A stretch of 64,000 nucleotides of DNA from NCBI GenBank assembly GCA_902780935.1, contig CACZHP010000024.1:1-64000 (forward strand). Reading direction: 5' to 3'. The position numbers were made by a program, and so were the translations under genes. The notes below the pieces were generated by a model. The model was not told the DNA's origin. It searched no databases and saw only the letters and a program-made list of their open reading frames with translations. Below are positions 27,064 through 37,800 of the stretch, piece after piece; the first letter of the stretch is position 1; each line of letters begins with the position of its first letter. This DNA comes from an uncultured Bacteroidia bacterium. GTDB taxonomy: Bacteria > Bacteroidota > Bacteroidia > Bacteroidales > UBA932.

Positions 27064-28026
27064 ATGCCGAAGATATCCATATTGATACCAGCTTATAATG
27101 CCGGAAAATGTATAGATCGGAGCCTTGATTCCGCTCTTGGACAGACGTTTTCTGACATCGAGATTGTGGTGGTGGATGATGGCTCTCAAGATAATACCCT
27201 GGAAGTTTTGGATCGGTATGCCTCCTCAGACAACCGGGTGAAAGTTGTCAGGCATCCCCGCAACCTTGGGGTTTTCATGGCGAGGAAAACGCTGATTAAC
27301 AATTCTTCAAGTGATCACCTGATGTTTCTTGACTCGGATGATGCCTTGAAACCGGATGCTTGCGAGAATCTTTATTCGGAAGCCTTGAGATCTGGTGCCG
27401 ATCTGGTCATCGGAGGATATGAACTCTGTTGGAATGATGGCCGGAAAGTAGTTAAGAATAATGAGCTGAACTATGGTAACGGTCCTTACGGAGTCGCCAT
27501 GGCGATGTTAAAAGGCGAGTTGAAACGCTATCTGCACTCCAAGCTTTTTGAGAAGAGGCTCTTTGTTGAGAATCCTCCGGAGTATCTCGAACATTTTAAC
27601 CTATGCGAGGACGAGATTATGTCATTCAGCGCCTCGAAGAATGTCCATAATGCGGTTCGCGTCAGCGGTGTGGTTTATGAATACTGGCAAGTTGATGGCT
27701 CACTTACCCATAGTGGTGGTCCGAAGTTGCGTAGAGACCAACTTTATGCCCGGTCTGTCGTCAGAAGTATTTGTTATGGAATCGATAAGGATTTGGGTAA
27801 GGAATCAGAGACTTTTCTTCTTAAAGGGCTTCATTGTTCGATAAAGAGCAGCGGAGGTAAAAACAGGAAAGAGTTGGTTAGCGCTGTATCTGATTTTGGG
27901 CTCTCATCCATTATCTCCTTCCCTTCATTGGTGCGTCGCTTTGGCTTTAAGAAAGGATTGAACTATTATCTCGTGACACATTTCAAGTTCGGATCCCGGC
28001 TTGTGAATCTTTACGATAATGCCTGA
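27064..28026 (+). CDS. Glycosyltransferase family 2
   Basis: A 320-residue GT-A enzyme: ISILIPAYNAGKCIDRSLDS, VVDDGSQDNT, then LMFLDSDDALKP with the DSDD metal site, and LCEDEIMSF as the catalytic acidic pair. It lies 9 bp after the epimerase and faces the flippase gene, 17 bp away. Confidence 0.9.
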   Translation: MPKISILIPAYNAGKCIDRSLDSALGQTFSDIEIVVVDDGSQDNTLEVLDRYASSDNRVKVVRHPRNLGVFMARKTLINNSSSDHLMFLDSDDALKPDACENLYSEALRSGADLVIGGYELCWNDGRKVVKNNELNYGNGPYGVAMAMLKGELKRYLHSKLFEKRLFVENPPEYLEHFNLCEDEIMSFSASKNVHNAVRVSGVVYEYWQVDGSLTHSGGPKLRRDQLYARSVVRSICYGIDKDLGKESETFLLKGLHCSIKSSGGKNRKELVSAVSDFGLSSIISFPSLVRRFGFKKGLNYYLVTHFKFGSRLVNLYDNA

Positions 28027-28043
28027 GATAATGATCCATGCTG

Positions 28044-29597
28044 CTATCTCTTGAGGATAATGGCGCTCATCCTCTTGACGAAGTTGCGCATCCCGCGGCT
28101 GAAAGCCATGAAAGGCGGGATGAGCATCAGGGATATCAGTAGCGCGGTCTCGCCGGCGTAAATCGTCCAATCAAGGATTGAGGAACCCGCGGAGCCGCTT
28201 TTGGGTAGCAATGGACATATCTTGGTGGATATGAATGCCACGGCGAGGATGACCGCCAGCCTTCCGGCCAACCTGGAGAAGTACTGCATCGGGTTCTCTT
28301 TTAGACCGACCTTGAACAGGAAGATGGGTTTCCATATCTCTACTAAAAGCACGAGGCTTGTGGTAACCCCGAGAATGATTCCTTCAAGTCCCCAGAAATG
28401 ACCGAACAAAATTGAAAGCCCGATGTTGATAGTCGCTTCTACGATAGGAGACCAGATGTCCTGGAACATCCCATGAGCGTTGATGAACGAGTCCACGGTC
28501 TCCCTTGTCATCAATATGCCTTGCATGATCAGGTATATGATCAGGAAGTTCTTTCCAAGCAGGTAATCAGGAGAAAGCCATACGGAGATGAAAGGATCAG
28601 TCAGGTGGTAGCAGCAGAGGATCGTGATCGAGGCTATCAGCAGCCTTGAGTCAAAAAGTTCCCAGAACACTCGTTTGATGCTGCTTTTGTTGCCTTCGGC
28701 TACGAGATCCCCGACTCCGGCAGATGTGCTGCTGAAAAAGTTGCCTATGAGCCGGGATATCTTTCCGAGCACGATCTGATAGTTGGCGTAAAACGCGACA
28801 GCGGTCAGTGAGGTATAGGCATAGAGGATCGGCGCGCTGGTATTGGATAGCGCTACTCCGCCTAACTTGTGGAATATGACCTGTTTGGTCTTCTTGATTA
28901 TCTCCTTGTTGCGGGCCAGGTATTCTTTTCCGTTCTTCAAATTGATGTCAAGCCAAGGATAATCTTTCCTGATCACTCTGTCGAGGAGGTAACAGCAAAC
29001 GACTCTCACGGCAAACTCGAGCCCCAGCCACCAGAAAAAAGGATTCTTGAACTTTGATACGGCGATGATCTGGACTATGATTTTCAGGACCTCGATTCCT
29101 TGGTTTATCCTTACTATCTTGTATTGCTTTTGGTGGGCGGACAGAACGATAGTGCGGTAATTGTAGAAGAATCCCAGCATGTTCCCGATAAGGAGGGTGC
29201 CGAAAACGAGGTAGGCGTAGCTTAAGGGAAGGGGGGATTTCGCGAAAATCAACGGGAAAAAGCCCATCAGCACGCAGGAGGCTGCCATGATTATATAGGC
29301 GACGATCCTGTAAAGCCATCCTTGGACGGTGACTATTTCCCTGACCTTGTCGTGATCCTTCTCGTGAAGAGGTTTATACAGCAGGAAAGCGATAGCGCCT
29401 CCGATGCCAAGCTCGGTAATGTTCAGCAGGGACAGAAGATCCTTGGCAGTGGTGTTCAGTCCCAGAATCTCACTTCCAAGGTAGTCGAAAAATATTCTCC
29501 TTGAGAAGAAACTCAAGCCCAGGATAGCTAAATAATACACGGTGGAGACCACCGCGTTCTTAATGCTTTTCTTAGCTCTCTCGTTGCCTTGGGCCAT
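28044..29597 (-). CDS. Oligosaccharide flippase (MOP superfamily)
   Basis: A 517-residue polytopic protein, about fourteen membrane helices. The N-terminus SIKNAVVSTVYYLAILGLSF and the loop FDYLGSEILGLNTTAKDLLS are typical of Gram-positive-like Wzx/RfbX flippases. It is the only minus-strand gene in the 26-34 kb glycan cluster and is convergent with the GT2 and divergent from the GT4. It could flip a second lipid-linked glycan; no Wzy-like polymerase is beside it. Confidence 0.87.
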   Translation of the reverse strand: MAQGNERAKKSIKNAVVSTVYYLAILGLSFFSRRIFFDYLGSEILGLNTTAKDLLSLLNITELGIGGAIAFLLYKPLHEKDHDKVREIVTVQGWLYRIVAYIIMAASCVLMGFFPLIFAKSPLPLSYAYLVFGTLLIGNMLGFFYNYRTIVLSAHQKQYKIVRINQGIEVLKIIVQIIAVSKFKNPFFWWLGLEFAVRVVCCYLLDRVIRKDYPWLDINLKNGKEYLARNKEIIKKTKQVIFHKLGGVALSNTSAPILYAYTSLTAVAFYANYQIVLGKISRLIGNFFSSTSAGVGDLVAEGNKSSIKRVFWELFDSRLLIASITILCCYHLTDPFISVWLSPDYLLGKNFLIIYLIMQGILMTRETVDSFINAHGMFQDIWSPIVEATINIGLSILFGHFWGLEGIILGVTTSLVLLVEIWKPIFLFKVGLKENPMQYFSRLAGRLAVILAVAFISTKICPLLPKSGSAGSSILDWTIYAGETALLISLMLIPPFMAFSRGMRNFVKRMSAIILKR

Positions 29598-29651
29598 TTA
29601 GTCTTGATTAGTTCCGCAATTTTAAGATTTTTTAATAACTTTACAAAAACA

Positions 29652-30824
29652 ATGGCGGTGTGTTTTAAACAAAAACGAATGAGACTAAGTGGTACGACAA
29701 TCGGATTCCTGGCTGAGAATCCATTAGAGGACAAGCGGGCATTCAGCGGCACGATGTATTCAATGGTCAAGGCATTGGAAAGCACTGGAGCGAGGGTTGT
29801 CCGCATTCCTGTCGACTCATCATCTTCCCTCCGAAAGCTTTATATGAGGGCTGTCAAATATATTGGAAAGTTGTTTCCACCTTTAAAAGGACGATTTGGC
29901 AAGCTTCTCGTGTGGAAATCCAGGATCGCGGCACGAAAGTTGGACTTGAACCTTATTGATAATTGCGATGTTATCTTCGCTCCCATACAGTCCGGAGCGT
30001 TGTTTTTCCTTAGAACCAATAAACCTATAGTCTATCTTTCTGACGCGACCTTCCATGCGATGATCGATTACTATTGGTTCGATTACCCCAAACGAGACAT
30101 AGAGGAGTTGGAGATGATCCAGAAAACGGCGTTAGATAAAGCCGCGGCGTTGATCTACCCTTGCCGTTGGGCTGCTGACAGTGCGGTAAGCGATTATGGG
30201 CAGCCTAGAGAGAAGATCACGCTGGCTTATTTCGGTCCCAATTTGGATGTCAAAAAGATATCTTCCCATGTGTTCAGTTTCGACGGCCACCTTGATCTGC
30301 TGTTTGTCGGGGTTGACTGGAAAAGGAAAGGAGGCGACATCGCCGTGGGCGCATGCAAGTGGCTGAATGAAAACGGTATTGATGCGACACTTCATGTAGT
30401 CGGAATTAAGTCATTGGATCCCAATATATCCTCTTTGCCTTATGTCGAGAATCACGGCTTTCTCAACAAGAACAATCCAGAGGAGTATTCAAAGATCATG
30501 TCTTTGTACAATCAGGCGGATTGTTTCCTTCTTCCGACTTTGGCCGAGTGTACGGGAATCTCATTCTGCGAAGCCAGTGCCTATGGACTTCCTTGCTTTA
30601 CCCACGATACAGGCGGGGTGAGCGATTATGTGATAGAGGGGCAAAGTGGACGTCTGCTGCCTTTAGGTTCCACGGGCGAAGATTTCGGCAGGGTGATAAA
30701 AAACAGCATTGAAAGCGGTGAGATGGAGCTGTTTTCGAAGGGAGCCCGTCAGGTTGTCGATGAACGTCTGTCGTGGGAACTGTGGGCTGAGACAGTCGCC
30801 GGTGTTATAGAGAAACTGATCTAG
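29652..30824 (+). CDS. Glycosyltransferase family 4
   Basis: About 390 residues. Likely starts are ATG 29652 (MAVCFKQKRMRL) or ATG 29679 (MRLSGTTIGFLAEN). An earlier ATG at 29589 overlaps the divergent flippase and a possible -7 box, TAACTTTA, so it is unlikely. The donor domain has FVGVDWKRKGGDIAV and LPTLAECTGISFCEASAYGL, the EX7E-type site. It would act in the second glycan cluster. Confidence 0.85.
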   Translation: MAVCFKQKRMRLSGTTIGFLAENPLEDKRAFSGTMYSMVKALESTGARVVRIPVDSSSSLRKLYMRAVKYIGKLFPPLKGRFGKLLVWKSRIAARKLDLNLIDNCDVIFAPIQSGALFFLRTNKPIVYLSDATFHAMIDYYWFDYPKRDIEELEMIQKTALDKAAALIYPCRWAADSAVSDYGQPREKITLAYFGPNLDVKKISSHVFSFDGHLDLLFVGVDWKRKGGDIAVGACKWLNENGIDATLHVVGIKSLDPNISSLPYVENHGFLNKNNPEEYSKIMSLYNQADCFLLPTLAECTGISFCEASAYGLPCFTHDTGGVSDYVIEGQSGRLLPLGSTGEDFGRVIKNSIESGEMELFSKGARQVVDERLSWELWAETVAGVIEKLI

Positions 30825-30911
30825 CGGGAAAAAGTCATGAGGGGCAAAAGTGTTCATATTGGGTATTAAGTGTTTCTTGAGTATTTTACTATTTTTAACG
30901 AATAATGTAAA

Positions 30912-31955
30912 TTGACCTTGAAGACTGAGCAGGCAAAACCGAAAATCTATGTCGCACCTTCCGCGAACCGGAAAAACGGCATTCCTAACAGATACTTCAG
31001 GATATTGAAGGAAGAGCTTATCCCTTTTTTCGATGTTCTGGAAGCCGATAACGCTCCATGCCTGATGCAGGGACTTGCCTTGATCCGGAATTCTCTCCGT
31101 GCCGATGTCTGTCTTCTTAGTTTCGTCGAAACTATCCCTTTCCATAAACTGGGTTTCATCCAGTACCTGATGGCCATTCTTAGTCTGGCAATAATGAAAC
31201 TCAGGAAATGCGTGGTAATGTTCGTATTCCATAACCCGAGACCACATCAGGGGGAAAACTGGATGACCAGAAGCTTGATACGCAAGCAGCTTGCTATATC
31301 GGAGGCGGTCATCTCGCACTCGAAGGAATGTGCTTCACTTGCCAGGGAGATGCTAAGCGCTTCAGGTAAGGATGCTTCTTCCGTACATTATGTGTGTCAT
31401 CCCCTTTATTACACTAGTGAGGTTGCTGAAGTGGAGAAGAATGATGAAATACTGATTTGGGGAAATATCCTTCCTTATAAAGGGGTCTTGGAGTTCGTTT
31501 CATCGGATGCGGTCCGCGATGCCGGCCTCAAGGTCAGGATAGTCGGTCAATGCAAGGATGCTGATTTGGATTTACATATACTTCAAGCTCTTTCCATTCC
31601 ATCCGCGACCAGTTTCATCTATGAGAACAGGTTGCCCGATTTTCCTGAGCTTTCACGGTTGATACCGGCCAGTCGGTGGGTGCTTTTTCCGTACCTTCCC
31701 GGAAGCATTTCCAGTTCCGGAGTCTTGATGGATACGATTTCCATGGGAGGTAATCCGATAGGGCCTGCCGTAGGGGCATTCCTTGACTTGGAAGAAGAAG
31801 GAATGTGTGCGGTTTACCATTCTGAACAAGAAATGGTCGGATTATTGAAATCCAATGGAAATACCATGAGTGACAGAAGGAAGGCTTTCATGGAACGTAA
31901 CTCCTGGCATTCATTTGCGGATTTTATTTCAAATCTCTATCATCATGCAAGATAA
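30912..31955 (+). CDS. GT4-like glycosyltransferase
   Basis: A 347-residue protein with a GT-B layout. The start is a TTG (30912) because the frame is closed by TAA just before and the first ATG would remove 46 residues. The N-terminal part has YVAPSANRKNGIPNRYF; the middle has FVFHNPRPHQGENWMTR; the C-terminal Rossmann domain starts near ILIWGNILPYKGVLEF. The usual EX7E motif is weak, so the exact family is uncertain. It overlaps the next GT2 by 11 bp. Confidence 0.7.
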   Translation: MTLKTEQAKPKIYVAPSANRKNGIPNRYFRILKEELIPFFDVLEADNAPCLMQGLALIRNSLRADVCLLSFVETIPFHKLGFIQYLMAILSLAIMKLRKCVVMFVFHNPRPHQGENWMTRSLIRKQLAISEAVISHSKECASLAREMLSASGKDASSVHYVCHPLYYTSEVAEVEKNDEILIWGNILPYKGVLEFVSSDAVRDAGLKVRIVGQCKDADLDLHILQALSIPSATSFIYENRLPDFPELSRLIPASRWVLFPYLPGSISSSGVLMDTISMGGNPIGPAVGAFLDLEEEGMCAVYHSEQEMVGLLKSNGNTMSDRRKAFMERNSWHSFADFISNLYHHAR

Positions 31956-32919
31956 CTATGGCAGGACAGCCGTATCCATAATCTGCCCGGTATTCAATGC
32001 CAAGGATACCATTGATCGTTGTGTCGATAGCATCCTGGCACAGTCGTTCTCGAACTGGGAACTGATCCTGGTGGATGATGGCAGTACAGACGGCAGCGGG
32101 TCACTTTGCGATGGTTTCTCAGCCAAGGATTCCAGAATCAAGGTATTGCATTACAACAATGAAGGAGTATCTTCAGCCCGCCAACACGGGATGGATACAG
32201 CTTCAGGAGAATATTTCACTCATATCGATCCGGATGACTGGATAAGTACGGACTGGGTAGGGGGCATGTATGATACAGCTTTGACCAAGGACGCCGATAT
32301 CGTTATCTGTGATTTCATGATGGTTTTCCGTAACGGCAGCCGCCTCTCTCGTCAATGCCATCCGTGTTATTCCCAGAGACATATCGCAATGGCAGTGTCA
32401 GGAGCAAAGATGTCCCACTCAATATGCAATAAACTTGTCAGGCGGTCTGTTTTTGATAAATATGGATTATCGTTCCCGGAAGGCTTGCAGGCTTCGGAGG
32501 ATGCGTTGGTCTGCCATTCACTGTTTATCAAAGGTGTGAAATGCGCGTTTTGTGAGGGGGTTTATTATTATTATGACCGTTTCAGCAATGACAATTCCCT
32601 GACCAGGGTCAGGCTGGAAAGGATACTTGAAGCCGTCCAGGAAAGCGTTACCATGCTGGAAAAGGTTGAAGGTGATAGGGTCATACGTGATAGGGCGATC
32701 AGAACCTTGAAGTCCGTGGCGAAGATGAAGGCTTTCTATTTCCTCCCCTACGAAGATTTCAGGGATGTTTACAGGGAATACAATACCGGATACGTCTTGA
32801 GAAATTTATATAAGTTCACAAAAGTAGAGGGCTATGTGGCGTTGGCATTGGTCATCAGGGATAACAATAAAGCCTATTCGTTGTTCATGAAGCTAAAAAG
32901 ACTGATAGGGAGGGCTTGA
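31945..32919 (+). CDS. Glycosyltransferase family 2
   Basis: The start is ATG 31945 (MQDNYGRTAVSIICPVFNAK); the frame is open upstream but only inside the previous gene. The 324-residue protein has VDDGSTDGS, a THIDPDDWIS metal site (DPDD in place of DSDD) and SEDALVCHSLF as the catalytic acidic pair. It is coupled to the GT before it. Confidence 0.88.
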   Translation: MQDNYGRTAVSIICPVFNAKDTIDRCVDSILAQSFSNWELILVDDGSTDGSGSLCDGFSAKDSRIKVLHYNNEGVSSARQHGMDTASGEYFTHIDPDDWISTDWVGGMYDTALTKDADIVICDFMMVFRNGSRLSRQCHPCYSQRHIAMAVSGAKMSHSICNKLVRRSVFDKYGLSFPEGLQASEDALVCHSLFIKGVKCAFCEGVYYYYDRFSNDNSLTRVRLERILEAVQESVTMLEKVEGDRVIRDRAIRTLKSVAKMKAFYFLPYEDFRDVYREYNTGYVLRNLYKFTKVEGYVALALVIRDNNKAYSLFMKLKRLIGRA

Positions 32920-32956
32920 TGATAAGTGTGAACAACAATAAAAATGATATTCTAGG

Positions 32957-34057
32957 ATGAAAATATTGATAATCTCTGGCTATGCTTTTCCAACACAGAA
33001 TCCTAGGGCGTTCAGGACCAGTGAACTGGCTGAGCAACTGGTACGTCAAGGACACAGCGTGACTGTGTATTCCCCGATGGGAAAGTATGATTATTCCGAA
33101 TATCAAAAGGAGACTGGAGTATCCATGAAGGATATTCCTTCCGTGATGACATTGCCAAGGCCGAATATGGGTAAGGAAAGGAACATCCTTACCAAAGTCT
33201 TATGGCGCCTTCTGCGTAAACTCGTGGATATCCCTGAAGTCGAATATGCTTTTAGGGTGCCGTCCATAATAAAGAAGGAACCGGATACGGACCTTCTGAT
33301 TACGATTGCTACACCTCATATGATCCATGTTGGAGCCGCAAGGGAAAAGACCCGTAGACCAGGTTCATTCCCAAAGGTCTGGATTGCGGACAGCGGAGAT
33401 CCGTATTATCTCAATCCGATGCATCATTATCCCTCGTACATGAAACGATACGAAAAGAAATGGTGCGGGCAGAGCGACTTCATTACTGTACCCACGGAAG
33501 AAAGCCGGAAAGGCTATTTCGAGGAGTTTTGGAATAAGATTGAAGTAATACCGCAGGGATTTGATTTTTCCAAGACTCCGATTGCCACGTATGTCCCCGG
33601 GAAGGTCCCGACTTTTGCCTTTGCCGGTCGTCTGTATCCGGGGCAGAGAGACCTTTCCTCGTTCATGGATTACCTGCTTGGTATTGACATTGATTTTAAG
33701 TTCAAGATTATTACTTTCAGTCATGTAGACCCCAAGTATTCAGAATTGTCCCGAGGAAGGATTGAGGTTATCCATGGAATGTCCCGGAAGGATGTCATAT
33801 GGGAAATAAGCAAGTGTGATTTCTTGATCAATGTTTTGAATCCGGATACAGTACAGACCCCCAGCAAGCTGATTGATTACGCTTTATCAGGTCGTCCGGT
33901 CATGAATGTTTCCAATGATTTCCGCGAGCAGGACGCTTTTCTGAGATTTATGTCTGGCGATTATTCCGGAGCTGTTGTGTTCGACAGGCTGGAGAAGTAC
34001 AGTATTGTCAATGTCGCTGCTGGATTCATGGAATTGTATAGCCGTGTGGCAGAATAA
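32957..34057 (+). CDS. Glycosyltransferase, GT4-like
   Basis: A 366-residue GT-B protein. The N-terminus MKILIISGYAFPTQNPRAFR is followed by SELAEQLVRQGHSVTVYSP, the usual acceptor-domain start. A second domain begins near PTFAFAGRLYPGQRDLSSF, and the late QTPSKLIDYALSGRPVMNVS takes the place of the donor-binding motif. Last glycosyltransferase of the second cluster; 37 bp after the GT2. Confidence 0.82.
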   Translation: MKILIISGYAFPTQNPRAFRTSELAEQLVRQGHSVTVYSPMGKYDYSEYQKETGVSMKDIPSVMTLPRPNMGKERNILTKVLWRLLRKLVDIPEVEYAFRVPSIIKKEPDTDLLITIATPHMIHVGAAREKTRRPGSFPKVWIADSGDPYYLNPMHHYPSYMKRYEKKWCGQSDFITVPTEESRKGYFEEFWNKIEVIPQGFDFSKTPIATYVPGKVPTFAFAGRLYPGQRDLSSFMDYLLGIDIDFKFKIITFSHVDPKYSELSRGRIEVIHGMSRKDVIWEISKCDFLINVLNPDTVQTPSKLIDYALSGRPVMNVSNDFREQDAFLRFMSGDYSGAVVFDRLEKYSIVNVAAGFMELYSRVAE

Positions 34058-34128
34058 TGCTATTTCTTTGGCTTGATTTTAGTAATACCGCATTGGACAA
34101 ATATGAAACATTCAAATCATATCCTTTC

Positions 34129-34764
34129 ATGAAAAGAATTCTCACAACTGTCCTTGCGGCGTCGATGATGCTTGCCGGGACCACCGTGTTCGCCCAGAAC
34201 ATCAATGTCGAGGCCGGTTTCGGCATGAGCAACACGAATTTCAACGCATTGGGTTATAAGGCGAACGCTGACCTGTTCGGAGGCACCCTCGGAGTGTCGT
34301 ACGCGATCCCCGTCCTTGAGCAGACCCTTGATTTCTCCCCCGGTGTCCGCTTCGGTTACTTTACCAAGAGCAATGTCGATATCTACGGTTACGACGACAT
34401 CTCTTTCACAGAGACCTACCTCGAGGTTCCGCTTGACTTCAATCTGAAGTTCGCCATGAGCGACGACATGAGATTTGTCGTCTTCGCGGGGCCTACCCTC
34501 GACCTTGGGCTGACCTCCCGGATCAAGGAGAAGTCCACCAGCCTTGAATATGACATCTACAGCGGGGAACTTAAGGACTACACCAAGTATGGCCGTTTCG
34601 ACGTGCTTATCGGAGGTGGTGTCGCCTTCGACGTGATGGACGCTGTCAGGTTCTCCGTCAGGTATGACTATGGTCTTCTGAACCGCAACGGCGGCAACCT
34701 CACAAGTGGAGTGCTTAAGATCCACCGCAGCCAGCTTAAGCTCGGCGTCGGGTTCCTGTTCTAG
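34129..34764 (+). CDS. Small outer-membrane beta-barrel protein
   Basis: The start is ATG 34129, giving the signal peptide MKRILTTVLAASMMLAGTTV followed by FAQ; the ATG at 34057 overlaps the GT and precedes the signal peptide. The 211-residue product has alternating strands (INVEAGFGMSNTNFNAL, FDVLIGGGVAFDVMD, RFSVRYDYGLLNR) and ends QLKLGVGFLF, an OmpA-like or porin-like barrel. Function unknown. It is followed by a repeat and the terminator that overlaps the secA promoter. Confidence 0.82.
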   Translation: MKRILTTVLAASMMLAGTTVFAQNINVEAGFGMSNTNFNALGYKANADLFGGTLGVSYAIPVLEQTLDFSPGVRFGYFTKSNVDIYGYDDISFTETYLEVPLDFNLKFAMSDDMRFVVFAGPTLDLGLTSRIKEKSTSLEYDIYSGELKDYTKYGRFDVLIGGGVAFDVMDAVRFSVRYDYGLLNRNGGNLTSGVLKIHRSQLKLGVGFLF

Positions 34765-34773
34765 ATGACAAAA

Positions 34774-34801
34774 TGTCATTCTGAATGCCAGTGAAGAATC
34801 T
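34774..34801. repeat. Degenerate copy of the TCATTCTGAG...GAAGAATCT repeat
   Basis: TGTCATTCTGAATGCCAGTG followed by AAGAATCT matches both ends of the family; the middle is changed. It begins 9 bp after the stop of the barrel gene and ends just before the secA promoter. Confidence 0.75.
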
Positions 34802-34803
34802 GG

Positions 34804-34836
34804 TATTGTTATTGTCTCTGATTATCGCTATATTTG
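34804..34836 (+). promoter_or_regulatory. secA promoter
   Basis: TATATTTG at 34829-34836 fits the Bacteroidetes -7 element exactly. TATTG at 34804-34808 is a fair -33 element with 20 bp between. The leader to the secA ATG would be only about 20 nt. The same block TCGCTATATTTG occurs before rpsF. Confidence 0.75.
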
Positions 34837-34861
34837 TAGGTTAATCAGAGACAATTTTTTT
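34811..34861 (+). terminator. Terminator hairpin overlapping the secA promoter
   Basis: A perfect 14-bp inverted repeat, ATTGTCTCTGATTA (34811-34824) and TAATCAGAGACAAT (34842-34855), is followed by a run of T to 34861. It would end transcripts of the upstream barrel gene. The loop contains the -7 box of secA. Confidence 0.8.
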
Positions 34862-34863
34862 AT

Positions 34864-37800
34864 ATGGGTGTATCTGGAATTTTAAGGAAAATATTCGGCT
34901 CAAAGTCCGATCGTGATATGAAGTTGATAAGACCCGTCCTGGACAAGGTCCTGGCGGCTTATCCTGCGATAGACGCTCTCTCCAACGACGAGTTGAGGGC
35001 CAAGTCCGAGGCGTTGAGGGAGAGGCTCCGTGAGTGTGAGGCCCCTTTCGAGAAACGGATCGGGGAGATCAAGGTCAAGCTGGGGGAAGACATCCCCGTC
35101 TCGGAGAAGGAGCAGCTCGCGACCGAATCCGACAAGCTGGTCAAGGAAGAGGACGAGGAGATCGAGAAGACTCTGGAGGAGATCCTCCCGGAGGCTTTCG
35201 CCATTATGAAGTCTACGGCCAGGAGGTTCAAAGAGAACGAGACTATTGAGGTTACGGCGACCCAATTCGACAAGGACTTGAGCATCGATCACGACTTTGT
35301 CACCATCGAGGGCGACAAGGCCGTGTACCGCAACCACTGGATGGCGGGAGGAAACGAGATCACATGGGACATGGTCCATTACGATGTCCAGCTGATCGGT
35401 GGTATCGTCCTGAACGGAAGGGTGAAGTCCAACAAGGATCAGATGGGCTGCATCGCCGAGATGGCCACCGGTGAGGGAAAGACCCTCGTGGCTACTCTTC
35501 CGGTGTTCCTGAACGCCTTGGCTGGAAAGGGAGTCCACGTCGTGACCGTCAACGACTACCTCTCCAAACGAGACTCCGAGTGGATGGGACCTCTTTACAT
35601 GTTCCATGGCCTCTCGGTGGATTGCATCGACAAGCACGAGCCCAACAGTGACGCCCGCAAGAGGGCGTACAACTGCGACATCACCTTCGGCACCAACAAC
35701 GAGTTCGGTTTCGACTACCTGAGGGACAACATGGCCGTCAACATGAACGACCTTGTGCAGCGGAAGCACCATTACGCCATCGTCGATGAGGTTGACTCCG
35801 TGTTGATCGACGACGCCCGTACCCCTTTGATCATATCCGGACCTGTGGCTAAGGCCGAGGATGACGAGCAGTACATCGAGTACAGGCCTTATGTCGAGAG
35901 CCTGTACCAGAAGCAGCGCGTCCTGGTCAACCAGGTTCTCAACGACGCCAAGAAGGCTATCGCCGCCGGCAAGATGGACGAGGGAGGAATGCTCTTGTTC
36001 CGGGCTTACAAGGGTTTGCCTAAGTATCAGCCGCTCATCAAGTTCCTGAGCGAGCAGGGAATGAAGGCCCTTATGCAGAAGGCCGAGAACTTCTACCTGC
36101 AGGACAACGAGAGCCAGATGCACATCGTCACCGACGAGCTGTATTTCGTGATCAGCGAGCAGCAGCACTCTGTGGACATGACCGACAAGGGACATGACGC
36201 CCTGGCCAATTCCGTCTCCGATCCCGATTTCTTCGTCCTTCCCGACATGGGCAGCAAGATAGCCGACATCAAGAAGGATGAGAGCATGACTCCGGAGCAG
36301 AAGCAGGAGGCCCAGGACAAGCTCATGGAGGAATATTCCCTCAAGAGCGAGAGGGTCCACGCCATGATCCAGCTCCTGAAAGCTTACGCCATGTTCCAGA
36401 AGGATGTTGACTATGTCGTCATTGACAACAAGGTCAAGATCGTTGATGAGCAGACCGGACGTATCATGGAGGGACGCCGCTGGAGCGACGGTCTCCACCA
36501 GGCTGTCGAGGCCAAGGAAAACGTCAAGGTCGAGGCCGCGACGCAGACCTTCGCCACCATCACCCTCCAGAACTACTTCAGGATGTACCACAAGCTGGCT
36601 GGTATGACCGGTACGGCTGAGACGGAGGCGGGAGAGTTCTGGTCCATCTACAAGCTGGACGTGGTAGTGATCCCGACCAACCGCCCTGTCATCAGGGACG
36701 ACCAGGACGATCTCATCTACAAGACAAAGAAGGCCAAGTACCAGGCTGTCATCAACAAGATCCAGGAGCTGACCGAGAAGGGGAGACCCGTCCTTGTGGG
36801 TACGACTGACGTGGAGACTTCCGAGCTCCTCAGCCGTATGCTCAGGATCCGCGGCATCAAGCATAACGTCCTTAACGCCAAGGAGCATGCCAGGGAGGCC
36901 GAGATCGTCGCCCAGGCGGGTCAGAAAGGGAATGTGACCATCGCCACCAACATGGCCGGCCGTGGAACCGACATCAAGTTGGCTCCTGAGGTCAAGGAAG
37001 CAGGTGGTCTCGCGATCATCGGTACCGAGCGCCACGACAGCCGCCGAGTGGATCGTCAGCTGCGAGGCCGCGCGGGCCGTCAGGGAGATCCCGGTTCGTC
37101 AGAGTTCTACATCTCTCTGGAGGACAAGCTCATGCGCCTGTTCGGTTCCGAGAGGATTGCCGGAGTGGTCGATAAGCTTGGAATGGCTGATGACGAGGCC
37201 CTTGTAAACGGAATGCTCTCAAAGTCAATTGAGAACGCTCAGAAGAAGGTCGAGGAGAACAACTTCGGTATCCGTAAGAGACTCCTTGAATATGACGACG
37301 TGATGAACTACCAGAGGGAGGCGGTTTACGCGCGCAGGCGCAACGCCCTTTCCGGAGAAAGGATCGAGATCGACGTGCAGAACATGATGATCGACTCGTC
37401 CAACCTGATCGCCGAGCGGGCCGAGGGAATGTCCTATCAGGCTTTCGAGGAATATGTGATGGGCCAGATGTCGATCGACCTTGGTTTCGACGAGGAGTTC
37501 TTCGCCGGTGCCAAGCCGGAGGACATCGCGGATGCTCTTTGCAAGCACATGCAGGAGGTATATGACCGCAGGATGAACACCTTGGCTGAGAAGGTCTATC
37601 CCTTCATCAAGCAGATATTCGAGAAGCAGGGGAGCATGTACCAGAACATCGCTATCCCGATTTCAGACGGGCGGAAGATGTTGACTCTCAGCGTCAATCT
37701 TGAGAAAGCGTACAATACTCAGGGCAAGGAGATCGCCAAGGCCCTGAGCCGTACGATCATCCTCTACCAGATTGATGAGCATTGGAAGCAGCATCTTAGG

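Noticed and set aside
34900..37035. A 711-codon open frame antisense to secA
   Set aside because: It lies wholly inside secA on the other strand, has the Leu/Val/Asp-rich look of a shadow frame in GC-biased code, and matches no family.
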